Origin: Flavobacterium noncentrifugens
GTDB lineage: Bacteria > Bacteroidota > Bacteroidia > Flavobacteriales > Flavobacteriaceae
Direction: 5' to 3'
DNA length: 64,000 nucleotides
Assembly (NCBI RefSeq): GCF_900100375.1
Contig: NZ_FNEZ01000002.1
Span: 124,001 to 188,000 of the forward strand
Below the pieces are notes generated by a model that saw only the letters and a list, made by a program, of their open reading frames with translations, did no database searches and was not told the origin of the DNA. Made by a program: the position numbers and the translations under genes. The first letter of the stretch is position 1, and every line of letters starts with the position of its first letter. Below, piece by piece: positions 44,711 through 55,147 of this stretch.

Positions 44711-46186
44711 TTAGTGAATGTCCCAGAATAATTTGGTTTTCAATTTGTCACCACCAATCGCAGCACCTGCGGCAGCATAGTTAACACCGTTAAGTGTTTG
44801 CTCTAATACAGGGTATGTAAATCTTTTTGGGATTTGGCCTTCTGCTGCAGATGCAGCATTTGCAGGCGCCACCAAAGCTGGAAAATCAAGTCTTCTCCAT
44901 GTTGTCCAAGCTTCAAAACCTCTGTTATAGTAACCAATCCAAGCCTGGTTCCCGATTTTTTCCTGCCATGTTGGAGCTGCGGTTGCATAAGCTACAGTTG
45001 GCTGAGCCAAATAGGTAGCAGCATCAGCATCCGTACCGCCCCAGTATAAAATTGACGAAGTAATTGCATTGTTGTAATTGGTTTCAGCACTGCTACCAAC
45101 ATTCCATCCTCTTTCAGCTGCTTCAGCTAAGTAGAATGATACTTCAGTATAACTTAAAAGAATTCCTTTTAAAGTAGGATCTAAAAGAACAGTTTGATCT
45201 CCTTCAAGAGGATCTCCAGGAGAAGAATATTCTGCAAAATCCCCACCTTGAGCATACGGGCCTCCTATGAACACTCCATCAATAGGGATGTAGTAAAATG
45301 GTCTTCTTGGGTCATTCAGTGCATTCATTTTATCTACGAATGGCTCAGCAGCAATAAAGTCATAACGACCACTTGTTACCAAGTCTTCGTACAAAGGATT
45401 TGTATTTGGCTGTGTCGGCAAGTAAGCCAATGTGGCATCTTCGTCGCTTGACTCAAAAACACCTGCAGCTACCGCTTCTTCAGCAGCAGTTTTTGCTGTA
45501 GCAGCAAGAGTAGGTGCATCAGCAACAGTAATGGCCATTCTTAATTTTAATGAATTCCCAAACGTTGTCCAGCTTGACATATCGCCACCATAGATGAATT
45601 CAGCTGCTCCAAAACTTCCCGAAGCAGCAGTAACGTTATCAAGTGCAGCATCAAGTCTGTTAAACAAATCAGCATAAATCACTTTTGCATCATCATAAGC
45701 AGGTGAAGGATTAGCCAAAGGGTCTAATGCTTGCGTATAAGGAATATTTCCAAAGATATCAACCGTTACACTATAAGTGTAAACGGTTAACATTTCGATA
45801 ACTGCCAGTTTGTTGTTTTTTAAAGCAATTTCTGCTGGAGTTACAGGATTTTCTTCTTCTGTAATTGTTTTAGCCTCTTTTAAATCCCTTAAAACATTTC
45901 TGTACAAGGTTCTCCATGTATTGTCAGCAACGTTACGCTGTAAAATATCGTAGCGTGACTCGTCCAAATAGGTGGTTTCTGTCCATTGTTGGGAGAAAAG
46001 ACGGAATACATTCGTATTTACGTTCGTGCTGGTCATATAATCGACCAGGTTCTTTTCTGCATTTCCAAGTAATGATGCCGCGGGAACCACAGTAGGATTA
46101 ATTGGATCCACGTTCACGTCTGTAAGGTTATCATTACATGAGATGGTTAGAGAAAATATCCCTAATAATATGATTATTTTTTTCAT
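44711..46186 (-). CDS. SusD/RagB-family nutrient-binding lipoprotein
   Basis: Surface lipoprotein of 491 residues that caps a SusC transporter and captures its ligand. MKKIIILLGIFSLTISCNDN has lipobox ISC with Cys17. The SusD_2-type pattern is visible: EKNLVDYMTSTNVNTNVFRL, QQWTETTYLDESRYD, WRTLYRNVLRDLKEAK, YSVTVDIFGNIPYTQAL, GDMSSWTTFGNSLKLRMAI, SYTEVSFYLAEAAERGW and YYNRGFEAWTTWRRLD. It follows the SusC gene after 10 bases and ends in a terminator. No glycoside hydrolase or protease gene lies next to the pair, so the substrate may be peptide or another nutrient rather than a glycan. Confidence 0.93.
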   Translation of the reverse strand: MKKIIILLGIFSLTISCNDNLTDVNVDPINPTVVPAASLLGNAEKNLVDYMTSTNVNTNVFRLFSQQWTETTYLDESRYDILQRNVADNTWRTLYRNVLRDLKEAKTITEEENPVTPAEIALKNNKLAVIEMLTVYTYSVTVDIFGNIPYTQALDPLANPSPAYDDAKVIYADLFNRLDAALDNVTAASGSFGAAEFIYGGDMSSWTTFGNSLKLRMAITVADAPTLAATAKTAAEEAVAAGVFESSDEDATLAYLPTQPNTNPLYEDLVTSGRYDFIAAEPFVDKMNALNDPRRPFYYIPIDGVFIGGPYAQGGDFAEYSSPGDPLEGDQTVLLDPTLKGILLSYTEVSFYLAEAAERGWNVGSSAETNYNNAITSSILYWGGTDADAATYLAQPTVAYATAAPTWQEKIGNQAWIGYYNRGFEAWTTWRRLDFPALVAPANAASAAEGQIPKRFTYPVLEQTLNGVNYAAAGAAIGGDKLKTKLFWDIH

Positions 46187-46196
46187 GTTTTTTTTT

Positions 46197-49100
46197 TTAA
46201 AATTTTGCTTTTAGATTAAGAGCGAATGTTCTTGTTGTTGGAAGAACACCTGACTGAAATCCTTGTAAATTTCCTGAACCTAAACCAGATTCAGGATCTG
46301 CATCAGGAAGGTTTTTATCAATGATCCATAAGTTTGTTCCAGACAAACCGATATAAAGATCTTGGAAAGTGTTGTTCAGTGCTTTTTTAGTAAATGTATA
46401 CCCTAATGTTACTTCACGAAGTTTTACATAAGAAGCATCATATACGTAATCTGAATTGGCAGATCCCAAATAACCTAAATAACCATCAAGACCTGTTGTT
46501 TGATCAACTGCTACTGTATTTGGAGCTCCTTCAGGCGTAACACCTGCAAGTACAACGCCTTCTGGATTTCTGATGTTTCCAACAGTATTGGAATAAATAC
46601 CGGTTCCTTCACCATACCATCTGTCAAGAGAAAATACTTTACCGCCTTTTTGAACATCGATAAGGAAGCTCATGGTAACATTTTTATAAGTAAGCCTGTT
46701 GTTTAAACCACCTGTCCATTTTGGTGTAAAAGTTCCCAAATCTTTATCGTTGGTTGCAGAAATCACGTATTTTCCGGTTGTTTGATCCACAACGCGTTGT
46801 CCGTTAACATAAACGTAGTCAGATCCCTGGATGATTCCGTAAGGCTTTCCAACCTGAGCGTTGACAGATACACCACCTTGGTAAGTAGCCAATTGGTAGT
46901 TGTCAATCCCTGGAGCCAATTCAACCACTTTATTTTCATTAACCGCCCAGTTGGCTGTAATGTCCCAGCTAAAACTTTCTGTCTTCACAGGCGTTAACGA
47001 CAATGTAGCTTCAATACCTCTGTTTTGTACATCACCGACATTTTTGAAAACCCTTGTGTAGCCACTCGCTTCAGAAACAGGAAGGTCTACAATTTGGTTT
47101 ACTGTGTTGGTTTTGTAAACAGACAAATCCAATCCAACTCTTTTTTTGAAGAACTGTAATTCAAGACCTGCTTCCAAACTTCTCGTTAACTCAGATTTTA
47201 ATGCAGGATTGTTTTTTGTAGAATTCACAGAATAAAGGGTTGTTCCAAATTTCGCAGGTTTTTGATAGGTATCATATATACTGTAGATTGGCGCGTCGTT
47301 ACCTACTTCTGCATATCCAATTCTAACTTTACCAAGTGACAACCAATCTGCTTTAACCAAGTTTGAGAATACCAAACTTCCTGAAACTGATGGGTAGAAA
47401 TAGCCATTGTCTCTCGATGGCAATGTTGAAGAGTAATCTTTTCTCGCTGTGGCATCAAGGAATAAGAAGTCATCGTATCCAAATGATGCGCTGATGTAGT
47501 ATCCATCGACCCCGCGATTCTGTTCAGCTTGAATAGGATCTTCAAGTAGATTTACGGAATTCGCCAAAGAGTAAACGTTAGGAACGTATAGTCCGCCTGA
47601 AGTTGAAACCATTACCGAATTAATTTTCTGTCTTCTGATATTCACACCGGCAACCCCTTTCAAATTGAATTTTTCAGTAATGTCCCAGTTGTAATTGAAC
47701 ATCAAGTCGTAATTGAATTCAGAGTAGTTTCTGTTGAATCTTTGGTAACCTGATGACTCATTCGTTTGTGCAGTTCCAAAAGAGTTTCCTCCGTAAGAGC
47801 CTACAGCTAGTCTTTCTTCCTGTACTTCAGAATAATTGTCAACTGTTAGGCGTCCTGTAACATCTAACCATTTGAGGAGTTTGTAGTTCAAACTGGTGTT
47901 TGCCAAAATCCTGTTACGCGTATCATTTTGATAGCTCTCAAATCTTTCGAAATAAGGATTGTTCCAGTATGCCGGAGTTAAGTTTGTATTACTTGTTGGG
48001 TTCCAAGAGTAGTTTTTACCTGTTGCATTGTAAATGTCACGCAATTCTTTAACATCTACGTTGGTAGCCCACCACTGTCTAAAACCTGACACAAGGTTTC
48101 CATTGTAACCTGTACCGTTTCTTCCAAGCGTTCTTGTGTTGATGTAGTTCGCCATGAATGAAGCTGTTAACTTATCATTCAGTTTGTAACTTGCATTCCC
48201 AAGGAAAGAGTTTTTATTTTGCTCGCTGTTCGGCATTAAACCTGTAGCGCTTAAGTTTGTATATGACAAGCTGAAAGCCCCTTTATCATTTCCTCCATCA
48301 AATCTAACGGTGTTGCTGTGTGTAAACGGAGTCTGGAAAAATTTAATAGGATCATTTTTAGCAGCAACCCATGGACGTGCAGTTCTGTAGTATGGAGATT
48401 CCGGAGTAAATGAGTCCCATTGGTATACCAATTGTCCGTCAAATTTAGGCCCGAATGACGCATCGTCCCCAGTTCTAACTGAAGTATCGGCAACACCATC
48501 TCCATTGATATCTCTTGATGTTCTGAAAAGATCACCAAAATAACCTTGTCCGTATTCTTTTTGGTATTTTGCAAAAGTATCTTTGTCAATAGATCCAACG
48601 CTTACGCTAGATTCGAAAGACACGCCAAATCCGGTGCCTTCTTTTCCTTTTTTGGTCGTGATCATGATCGCACCATTGGCTGCACGGGAACCGTACAAGG
48701 CTGTAGCTGCAGCACCTTTCAAGACGTTGATCGACTCAATGTCTGCAGGGTTGATATCCGCAGCGGCATTTCCATAATCGTATCCATAACGCCCAGTTTC
48801 TTGGTTCCTGCTGTTTGTGTTGGAGTTGTCTACAGGAATCCCGTCGATAACAAATAACGCCTGGTTGTTAAACCCGATTGATTTATAACCACGGATCACC
48901 ACGTTGGTCGAACCTCCAAGATTGTTGTTGGTTTTCACCTGAAGACCCGCAACTTTACCTGACAGGTTGTTCACGAAGTTGGTGTTTGGCACAACGTTTA
49001 CTTCGCTGCCATCGACTTTTTGAGTGGCATATCCCAAAGATTTTTTATCCCTTGTAATTCCCAAAGCGGTAACTACAACGCCTTCCAATTGTACTGAATC

Positions 49101-49385
49101 ATCAGCCAATTTAACAGTCATGTTTGCCGAAGCCGGCATTTCCTGGGTTTTCATTCCCAAAAAGCTAAAAACCAATACCTGGCCTTTCGCTGCAGAAATT
49201 TTGAATTTACCATCAAAATCAGTCTGAACGCCATTAGACGTTCCTTTAACAAGAACATTCGCGCCAGGTACAGGCATGCCTGCCTGATCTTGAACAACAC
49301 CAGTTACAGCAATGTCCTGCGCAAATGTAATCTGCGTTATTAGCACCAGTAGCAGCGCTAAAAATCCATTAAACTTTAGTTTCAT
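46197..49385 (-). CDS. SusC/RagA-family TonB-linked outer-membrane transporter
   Basis: TonB-dependent importer of 1062 residues. Signal peptide MKLKFNGFLALLLVLITQIT ends at TFAQ. Carboxypeptidase-regulatory-like domain at about 25-105 (VTGVVQDQAGMPVPGANVLV, FKISAAKGQVLVFSFLGM). Plug domain at about 120-235 (GYATQKVDGSEVNVVPNTNF, VVIRGYKSIGFNNQALFVID, SINVLKGAAATALYGSRAAN with the SusC-type signature), followed by a large barrel ending in FALNLKAKF. Partner SusD lies 10 bases downstream. Together they form a lidded nutrient importer driven by TonB. Confidence 0.95.
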   Translation of the reverse strand: MKLKFNGFLALLLVLITQITFAQDIAVTGVVQDQAGMPVPGANVLVKGTSNGVQTDFDGKFKISAAKGQVLVFSFLGMKTQEMPASANMTVKLADDSVQLEGVVVTALGITRDKKSLGYATQKVDGSEVNVVPNTNFVNNLSGKVAGLQVKTNNNLGGSTNVVIRGYKSIGFNNQALFVIDGIPVDNSNTNSRNQETGRYGYDYGNAAADINPADIESINVLKGAAATALYGSRAANGAIMITTKKGKEGTGFGVSFESSVSVGSIDKDTFAKYQKEYGQGYFGDLFRTSRDINGDGVADTSVRTGDDASFGPKFDGQLVYQWDSFTPESPYYRTARPWVAAKNDPIKFFQTPFTHSNTVRFDGGNDKGAFSLSYTNLSATGLMPNSEQNKNSFLGNASYKLNDKLTASFMANYINTRTLGRNGTGYNGNLVSGFRQWWATNVDVKELRDIYNATGKNYSWNPTSNTNLTPAYWNNPYFERFESYQNDTRNRILANTSLNYKLLKWLDVTGRLTVDNYSEVQEERLAVGSYGGNSFGTAQTNESSGYQRFNRNYSEFNYDLMFNYNWDITEKFNLKGVAGVNIRRQKINSVMVSTSGGLYVPNVYSLANSVNLLEDPIQAEQNRGVDGYYISASFGYDDFLFLDATARKDYSSTLPSRDNGYFYPSVSGSLVFSNLVKADWLSLGKVRIGYAEVGNDAPIYSIYDTYQKPAKFGTTLYSVNSTKNNPALKSELTRSLEAGLELQFFKKRVGLDLSVYKTNTVNQIVDLPVSEASGYTRVFKNVGDVQNRGIEATLSLTPVKTESFSWDITANWAVNENKVVELAPGIDNYQLATYQGGVSVNAQVGKPYGIIQGSDYVYVNGQRVVDQTTGKYVISATNDKDLGTFTPKWTGGLNNRLTYKNVTMSFLIDVQKGGKVFSLDRWYGEGTGIYSNTVGNIRNPEGVVLAGVTPEGAPNTVAVDQTTGLDGYLGYLGSANSDYVYDASYVKLREVTLGYTFTKKALNNTFQDLYIGLSGTNLWIIDKNLPDADPESGLGSGNLQGFQSGVLPTTRTFALNLKAKF

Positions 49386-49483
49386 TTTAAATTATTTTGA
49401 ATTAGTTACCTCAAAAGTCTAAATTAATTGTTAACAATCCTAATGTTCGAGCGACTTTTTATCGAGTTTTTTTTAAAAAAAGA

Positions 49484-51184
49484 CTAAAAATTCGTTTTGA
49501 AACTGATGTGTACGATTGAATTTGAAAGTTTGATGGCGACATTTCCATTGCTTCCATTTGCGTACACAATGTTAAAAAAACCGTTTTTTGTAAGCAATCC
49601 AAAACCGAAGCCAAGGCCTAAAAGATTGCCTTTTGTATTTGAGGTTTTATCCTGGAAGTAGCCATAATCAATAATCGAGTGAACGTAAATTGCAGGTGCA
49701 ACAATATATCTGTATTCGGTTAAAATAGATGCGAAAGCATTGGCTTGCAGGCTATTTTCATTAAAACCCCTGACAGAATTTATGCCGCCAAAGCGATACA
49801 ATTCGTTTACGATATATGTGTCGCTGCTTAAATAATAGTTTTGTGTCCTGATGTGAAAATTGTTTTTTTCATTCAAGTAAATATTATGTGCAGCATCAAT
49901 ATTTAGAAAAAATTGGCTGTTTTTGTTAAACTTGGATTCACGGGATCCAACACCTGCTTTAACAATGATTTTTGTTTTTTCGGGAAATAAAAGATTTTCG
50001 GGGCTAAATTGAAAGAATTCGAAATTTGTTGTTAAAAAGGAATTTTTATAATCGCTAATAGATGAGGTGTTCAGATTTTGGATGTCACTTGATTCAGTCG
50101 ATTGGTATCCGAGATAAAGCCGGCTGTTGTAATTAAAAAAATAACCCAGGTCGATTGCGGTTCTTGTATTTTGAAACGTGCTGTCCTGCTTGAAAATATT
50201 CAACTGTCCTTTTAATCCAAACGGACTTTTAAAAATATAAGGCAGCTCTACTCCGGCATTAAATGTTTTTTGATCGTTTCCGTCGCTTTTCCAGTAAATG
50301 GTAAAAGTTTCGCCGGTATTTAAAATGTTGTTGAGCAGCAAATCGACATAGCCGTTAAAAGTGATTTTCTTTTCGTCACTGTTCGAAAATCCAATAAAAC
50401 CGTCAAACGTATTCGCTTTTGTTTTTTCAACATAGACGTAGATTTTGGTCGAATCTTTCGAAAATAAGATTTCAGGATATTTAGTTTGCTTTACAAACCG
50501 GAATTTTGCAATGTCGTCATGCAGTTTTTTAAGGTTGTCCTGATTGAAAACCTGGTTTTTATAAATCCGCCTGATATTGGCTTTGTGGCCTTCGGGAAAT
50601 TTTGCATATCCGTTAATGACAATTTCGTTAAGCTGCCTTTGCTTTTCTGCAACATATAAAAGTTCAGCTTCCAGGTGTCCTTGTCTTTTTTGGACATTGA
50701 TCAGTTGTAATTTAGAAAGGGCATAGCCTTTTTTTTCAAGTTTCGACAAAGTTTGATTCATGAAACTTTCGGTTTCGCTGATGGGAATGGTTAAGGTGTC
50801 TTTTTTTAGATCAAAAATATCCAATAACTGCAAATCGTGATTTCTACCTATATATATATGTATGAAGTCGGTTTTTTTTCCAAGAGTGAATTCAAATAAA
50901 AATGTGGAATCATTTGTTTTTTGGCTTCCTGAAATCTCGTTTTCAATGTAGCCGCTGCGAATAAGTTTGTCTGCTAAAAGATTGGATTCGTCAACAACGG
51001 ATTTTGCATTCCCGTGATCCTGTACATAGCCGATAGAGTCAATGATTTTTGTTTCGGTGACGGTTTTCCCAATAGCCTTTAAGTGCAGTTTTTGTGCATT
51101 AAGTGTTTGTGTGAGCTGCAATAGGAAAAAAAATAGGAGAAGCCTTTTCAAAATCAATTGTAAATTTTGATAAAAGTAACGCAA
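49484..51184 (-). CDS. Omp85/TamA-type outer-membrane protein
   Basis: Outer-membrane protein of 566 residues. Signal peptide ends near TLNAQ (about 31). Residues about 30-255 are POTRA-like segments (MNQTLSKLEKKGYALSKLQL, VFNQDNLKKLHDDIAKFRFV). The barrel starts near 260 and carries the Omp85 hallmark in loop 6, FGGINSVRGFNENS (VRGF at 471-474), ending in IVHISFKTNF. It fits the Omp85 superfamily but is shorter than BamA (two to three POTRA repeats), so it is TamA- or FhaC-like. It might insert or export other surface proteins. It has a separate position from SusC, about 100 bases upstream of it. Confidence 0.82.
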   Translation of the reverse strand: MRYFYQNLQLILKRLLLFFFLLQLTQTLNAQKLHLKAIGKTVTETKIIDSIGYVQDHGNAKSVVDESNLLADKLIRSGYIENEISGSQKTNDSTFLFEFTLGKKTDFIHIYIGRNHDLQLLDIFDLKKDTLTIPISETESFMNQTLSKLEKKGYALSKLQLINVQKRQGHLEAELLYVAEKQRQLNEIVINGYAKFPEGHKANIRRIYKNQVFNQDNLKKLHDDIAKFRFVKQTKYPEILFSKDSTKIYVYVEKTKANTFDGFIGFSNSDEKKITFNGYVDLLLNNILNTGETFTIYWKSDGNDQKTFNAGVELPYIFKSPFGLKGQLNIFKQDSTFQNTRTAIDLGYFFNYNSRLYLGYQSTESSDIQNLNTSSISDYKNSFLTTNFEFFQFSPENLLFPEKTKIIVKAGVGSRESKFNKNSQFFLNIDAAHNIYLNEKNNFHIRTQNYYLSSDTYIVNELYRFGGINSVRGFNENSLQANAFASILTEYRYIVAPAIYVHSIIDYGYFQDKTSNTKGNLLGLGFGFGLLTKNGFFNIVYANGSNGNVAIKLSNSIVHISFKTNF

Positions 51185-51339
51185 AAAATCATGCTATGTT
51201 ATAAATTTTAAATCCGTGAAAATACAATTAAAATGGTCTTTGGGAAATTATTTTTTTTAAGATTGGAATTATACCCTAGCTATTGTATATTCCTTTCAGA
51301 AACAAATAATTAGTTCGTGCAAAAATTAATGAATTATGA
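51185..51339. other. Gap between the divergent Omp85 and rpsL genes
   Basis: Very AT-rich and without a gene. The Omp85-type promoter must lie here on the minus strand but could not be placed. Confidence 0.4.
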
Positions 51340-51370
51340 TTTGTTTCATTAAAAATAATTACTACATTTG
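51340..51370 (+). promoter_or_regulatory. Promoter of the rpsL (str) operon
   Basis: TTTG at 51340-51343, a 19-base spacer and TACATTTG at 51363-51370 match TTTG-N17-23-TAnnTTTG perfectly. A small CCCG/CGGG stem (51375-51378 with 51386-51389) follows in the leader, 34 bases before the ATG. Confidence 0.8.
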
Positions 51371-51422
51371 CAACCCCGTAAAAAGCGGGAAAATCATATA
51401 TAAGTAATTTTTAGTATTAATT

Positions 51423-51806
51423 ATGCCAACAATTCAACAATTAGTAAGAACTGGAAGAACTCAGATAACTAAGAAGAGTAAATCGGTTGCTTTAGATTCT
51501 TGTCCTCAAAGAAGAGGTGTTTGTACGCGTGTTTACACTACAACTCCAAAAAAACCAAACTCAGCGATGCGTAAAGTAGCGCGTGTACGTTTGACCAATG
51601 GAAATGAAGTAAATGCTTACATCCCTGGAGAAGGACACAATCTACAAGAGCACTCGATAGTATTAGTTAGGGGTGGAAGGGTTAAAGATTTACCGGGAGT
51701 TAGATACCACATCGTTCGTGGTGCGCTTGATACATCAGGTGTAGCAGGAAGAACGCAAAGAAGATCTAAATACGGTGCTAAACGCCCTAAAGAAGCAAAA
51801 AAGTAA
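51423..51806 (+). CDS. rpsL: 30S ribosomal protein S12
   Basis: S12 of 127 residues, a decoding-centre protein. The hallmark segment [20 protein letters not shown] is present with Lys43 and Lys44 at the streptomycin-sensitive site, and [16 protein letters not shown] follows. No resistance-type replacement is seen at these lysines. It is the first gene of the operon and is followed by rpsG after 22 bases. Confidence 0.98.
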
Positions 51807-51828
51807 TTTAAACTTTTAAGAAAAAGAC

Positions 51829-52305
51829 ATGAGAAAAAGAGCGGCAAAGAAAAGACCACTTTTACCAGATCCGAGGTTTAACGACCAACTGGTAACGCGT
51901 TTTGTGAACAACTTAATGTGGGACGGTAAAAAATCAACAGCTTTTAAAGTGTTTTATGATGCTATTGACATCGTAGAAGCAAAAAAGCAAGATGCTGAGA
52001 AATCATCATTGGAAATCTGGAAAGATGCATTGACCAACGTGATGCCACACGTAGAAGTACGTAGCAGAAGAGTTGGTGGAGCTACATTTCAAATCCCAAT
52101 GCAAATCAGACCAGACAGAAAGATCTCTATGGCAATGAAATGGATGATCCTTTATGCAAGAAGAAGAAATGAGAAATCTATGGCTCAAAAACTAGCCTCT
52201 GAAGTTTTAGCTGCGGCTAAAGAAGAAGGTGCTGCTGTTAAAAAGAGAATGGATACTCATAAAATGGCTGAAGCAAATAAAGCATTCTCTCACTTTAGAT
52301 TTTAA
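51829..52305 (+). CDS. rpsG: 30S ribosomal protein S7
   Basis: S7 of 158 residues, which nucleates assembly of the 30S head. [20 protein letters not shown] and the [20 protein letters not shown] segment are typical. Length is normal. It lies between rpsL and fusA with 9 bases to the latter; in other bacteria S7 represses this operon, but no S7-binding site can be recognised here. Confidence 0.98.
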   Translation: MRKRAAKKRPLLPDPRFNDQLVTRFVNNLMWDGKKSTAFKVFYDAIDIVEAKKQDAEKSSLEIWKDALTNVMPHVEVRSRRVGGATFQIPMQIRPDRKISMAMKWMILYARRRNEKSMAQKLASEVLAAAKEEGAAVKKRMDTHKMAEANKAFSHFRF

Positions 52306-52314
52306 TCATAAGAA

Positions 52315-54471
52315 ATGGCAAGAGATTTAAAATATACAAGAAACATTGGAATCGCTGCTCACATTGATGCCGGTAAAACGACAACAACAGAGCGCATCCT
52401 TTTTTATACTGGTAAATCACACAAAATTGGTGAAGTACATGATGGTGCTGCAACAATGGACTGGATGGCACAGGAGCAGGAGCGTGGTATTACCATTACT
52501 TCGGCTGCAACAACTTGTGAGTGGAATTTTCCAACAGAGCAAGGTAAAGTTTTGCCAAACACGCTTCCTTACCACTTTAACATTATCGATACTCCCGGAC
52601 ACGTAGATTTTACCGTAGAGGTAAACCGTTCACTTCGTGTACTTGATGGTCTTGTTTTCTTGTTTTCTGCAGTTGATGGTGTTGAGCCACAATCAGAAAC
52701 CAACTGGAGACTTGCAGATCAGTACAGAGTGCCACGTATGGGATTCGTAAACAAAATGGACCGTCAGGGTTCTAACTTTTTAGGCGTATGCCAGCAAGTT
52801 AGAGACATGCTAAAATCAAACGCTGTTGCGATCACTTTGCCAATTGGTGAAGAAAATGATTTCAAAGGGGTTGTGGATTTGGTTAAAAACCAAGCGATCA
52901 TTTGGCATGACGAAACTTTAGGGGCTACATTCGATATTGTGCCGATTCCTGAAGACATGCTTGCAGAAGTGAAAGAATACAGAGACATCCTTATTGAAGC
53001 TGTTGCCGATTACGACGAAAACCTGCTTGACAAATACATGGAAGATCCGGATTCTATTACAGAAGAAGAGATCAACGTAGCGCTTAGGGCTGCAACCATG
53101 GATATGGCTATCATCCCGATGATCGCCGGATCTTCATTTAAAAACAAAGGAGTTCAATTTATGTTGGACGCGGTTTGTAAATATTTGCCTTCTCCAATGG
53201 ACAAAGAAGGTATCGAAGGAATTCATCCTGATGATGCTGAATTGTTGGAAGAAGACCAGACAAAAATCTTACGTAAACCAGACGTTAAAGAGCCGTTCGC
53301 TGCTTTGGCATTTAAAATTGCTACTGACCCATTCGTAGGTCGTTTGGCTTTCTTCCGTGCTTATTCAGGTCGTCTTGATGCAGGTTCTTACGTATTGAAC
53401 ACGCGTTCTGGAAACAAAGAAAGAATTTCCCGTATCTACCAGATGCACGCAAACAAACAAAACCCAATTGATTATATCGAGGCTGGTGATATTGGAGCGG
53501 CTGTTGGATTTAAAGATATCAAAACAGGAGATACATTGTGTGATGAAAAACACCCGATTATCCTTGAATCAATGAAATTCCCTGCGCCGGTAATTGGTAT
53601 CGCTATCGAACCAAAAACAAAAGCAGACGTTGATAAAATGGGTATGGCTTTGGCTAAATTGGCTGAAGAAGATCCAACATTTACGGTTAGAACTGACGAA
53701 GCTTCAGGTCAAACGATCATTTCAGGTATGGGTGAGTTGCACTTAGACATCCTTGTAGACCGTATGAAACGTGAATTCAAAGTAGAGGTAAACCAAGGTG
53801 AGCCGCAGGTTGAATACAAAGAAGCTTTTACAAAATCTGCACAGCACAGAGAAACTTACAAAAAACAATCAGGTGGTCGTGGTAAATTCGGTGATATCGT
53901 ATTTAGACTGGAGCCAGCAGATGAAGTTGACGGTAAAGTTCCTGTAGGATTGCAGTTTGTCAATGCAGTAAAAGGTGGTAACGTTCCTAAGGAATACATT
54001 CCATCTGTAGAAAAAGGTTTCAGAGAAGCGATGAAACTTGGGCCATTAGCTGGTTACCAAGTGGATAGTTTGAAAGTAACTTTATTGGACGGATCTTTCC
54101 ACCCGGTCGATTCTGACGCACTCTCTTTTGAGCTCGCAGCAAGAATGGGTTACAGAGAAGTTGCTAAAGCTGCTGGAGCGATCATCCTTGAGCCAATCAT
54201 GAAAATGGAAGTGATTACACCGGAAGAAAACATGGGAGATATCGTTGGTGACATCAACCGTCGTCGCGGACAGGTGAATGATATGGGAGACAGAAACGGT
54301 GCTAAAACGATTAAAGCGGATGTGCCATTGTCTGAAATGTTCGGATATGTAACTACATTAAGAACATTGTCATCAGGTAGAGCCACTTCAACCATGGAGT
54401 TCTCTCACTATGCTGAAACACCTTCAAACATATCTGAAGCGGTAATCAAAAAAGCAAAAGGTAACGCCTAA
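52315..54471 (+). CDS. fusA: Elongation factor G
   Basis: Translocation GTPase of 718 residues. G1 AHIDAGKT (15-22), G3 DTPGHVDF (92-99) and G4 NKMD (146-149) are intact, and the switch I segment [12 protein letters not shown] is present. Domain IV begins about residue 490 with QYKEAF-type [20 protein letters not shown], and the tip motif [16 protein letters not shown] is present. No tuf gene follows; rpsJ does, which is a known arrangement in Bacteroidota. Confidence 0.98.
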   Translation: MARDLKYTRNIGIAAHIDAGKTTTTERILFYTGKSHKIGEVHDGAATMDWMAQEQERGITITSAATTCEWNFPTEQGKVLPNTLPYHFNIIDTPGHVDFTVEVNRSLRVLDGLVFLFSAVDGVEPQSETNWRLADQYRVPRMGFVNKMDRQGSNFLGVCQQVRDMLKSNAVAITLPIGEENDFKGVVDLVKNQAIIWHDETLGATFDIVPIPEDMLAEVKEYRDILIEAVADYDENLLDKYMEDPDSITEEEINVALRAATMDMAIIPMIAGSSFKNKGVQFMLDAVCKYLPSPMDKEGIEGIHPDDAELLEEDQTKILRKPDVKEPFAALAFKIATDPFVGRLAFFRAYSGRLDAGSYVLNTRSGNKERISRIYQMHANKQNPIDYIEAGDIGAAVGFKDIKTGDTLCDEKHPIILESMKFPAPVIGIAIEPKTKADVDKMGMALAKLAEEDPTFTVRTDEASGQTIISGMGELHLDILVDRMKREFKVEVNQGEPQVEYKEAFTKSAQHRETYKKQSGGRGKFGDIVFRLEPADEVDGKVPVGLQFVNAVKGGNVPKEYIPSVEKGFREAMKLGPLAGYQVDSLKVTLLDGSFHPVDSDALSFELAARMGYREVAKAAGAIILEPIMKMEVITPEENMGDIVGDINRRRGQVNDMGDRNGAKTIKADVPLSEMFGYVTTLRTLSSGRATSTMEFSHYAETPSNISEAVIKKAKGNA

Positions 54472-54483
54472 TTCTAAAAGAAA

Positions 54484-54789
54484 ATGAGTCAAAAAATCAG
54501 AATAAAATTGAAATCTTACGATCACATGCTGGTAGATAAATCAGCAGAGAAAATCGTAAAAACTGTAAAAAGCACCGGAGCTGTGGTTACTGGCCCGATT
54601 CCGTTGCCAACGCACAAAAAATTGTTTACCGTATTGCGTTCTCCGCACGTAAACAAAAAAGCACGTGAGCAATTCGAAGTCATGTCATACAAGCGATTGA
54701 TCGACATTTACTCTTCATCATCAAAAACGATTGATGCGTTGATGAAATTGGAATTGCCTAGCGGTGTAGAAGTAGAAATTAAAGTGTGA
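54484..54789 (+). CDS. rpsJ: 30S ribosomal protein S10
   Basis: S10 of 101 residues, complete. [40 protein letters not shown] and [20 protein letters not shown] are standard. S10 also serves as NusE in antitermination. It closes the str operon here and is cut off from rplC by a terminator and a 358-base gap, whereas in E. coli it opens the S10 operon. Confidence 0.98.
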   Translation: MSQKIRIKLKSYDHMLVDKSAEKIVKTVKSTGAVVTGPIPLPTHKKLFTVLRSPHVNKKAREQFEVMSYKRLIDIYSSSSKTIDALMKLELPSGVEVEIKV

Positions 54790-54807
54790 TTTTATCATAT
54801 TTTGTAC

Positions 54808-54840
54808 AAAAAAGCGAGACAGAAATGTTTCGCTTTTTTT
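54808..54840 (+). terminator. Terminator behind rpsJ
   Basis: AAAAAAGCGAGAC (54808-54820) pairs with GTTTCGCTTTTTT (54827-54839), one G-T pair, around a six-base loop and continues into Ts. It should end the rpsL-rpsG-fusA-rpsJ transcript. Confidence 0.88.
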
Positions 54841-54841
54841 A

Positions 54842-55046
54842 TTGTTTGCAATTGAGTTTTCCGAAAAATATCTCTAAACGAATTTTATTGTAAAGCCTTT
54901 AATAATGCGGTTTCCGAATGGTTTTCTATTGCTGGAATATTTTATTCTTATTAAAGAAACGAGCTGTTTTATTGGTAGCTGTAATCTTTGAAAATGTTTG
55001 GTTTTTCGTTAGAATGTAATAATCAGCCATTTAATTCTTTTTTGGG
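54842..55046. other. Gap between rpsJ terminator and rplC promoter
   Basis: About 200 AT-rich bases. I see no gene, repeat or structured RNA that I can support. Confidence 0.4.
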
Positions 55047-55078
55047 TTTGGAATATCCAATTTTAATATATACTTTTG
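55047..55078 (+). promoter_or_regulatory. Promoter of the rplC (S10/spc) operon
   Basis: TTTG at 55047-55050, a 20-base spacer, and TACTTTTG at 55071-55078 fit TTTG-N17-23-TAnnTTTG exactly. It stands about 70 bases before the rplC ATG and starts the structured leader. Confidence 0.8.
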
Positions 55079-55082
55079 CACT

Positions 55083-55120
55083 CCCTGTTTGGAAACTTCT
55101 GTTGTTTTCAAATTGAAGGG
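55083..55120 (+). promoter_or_regulatory. Structured leader of rplC, candidate ribosomal-protein autoregulation site
   Basis: TTTGGAAAC (55088-55096) pairs with GTTTTCAAA (55104-55112), one G-T pair, around a seven-base loop. CCCT (55083-55086) closes it with AGGG (55117-55120), leaving a small internal loop. It lies at the very 5' end of the rplC-rplD transcript. L4, encoded by the second gene, represses the equivalent operon in E. coli through a leader, so a similar role is plausible, but unproven. Confidence 0.5.
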
Positions 55121-55147
55121 AATTTTAGTAATCATTAATTAATATTT

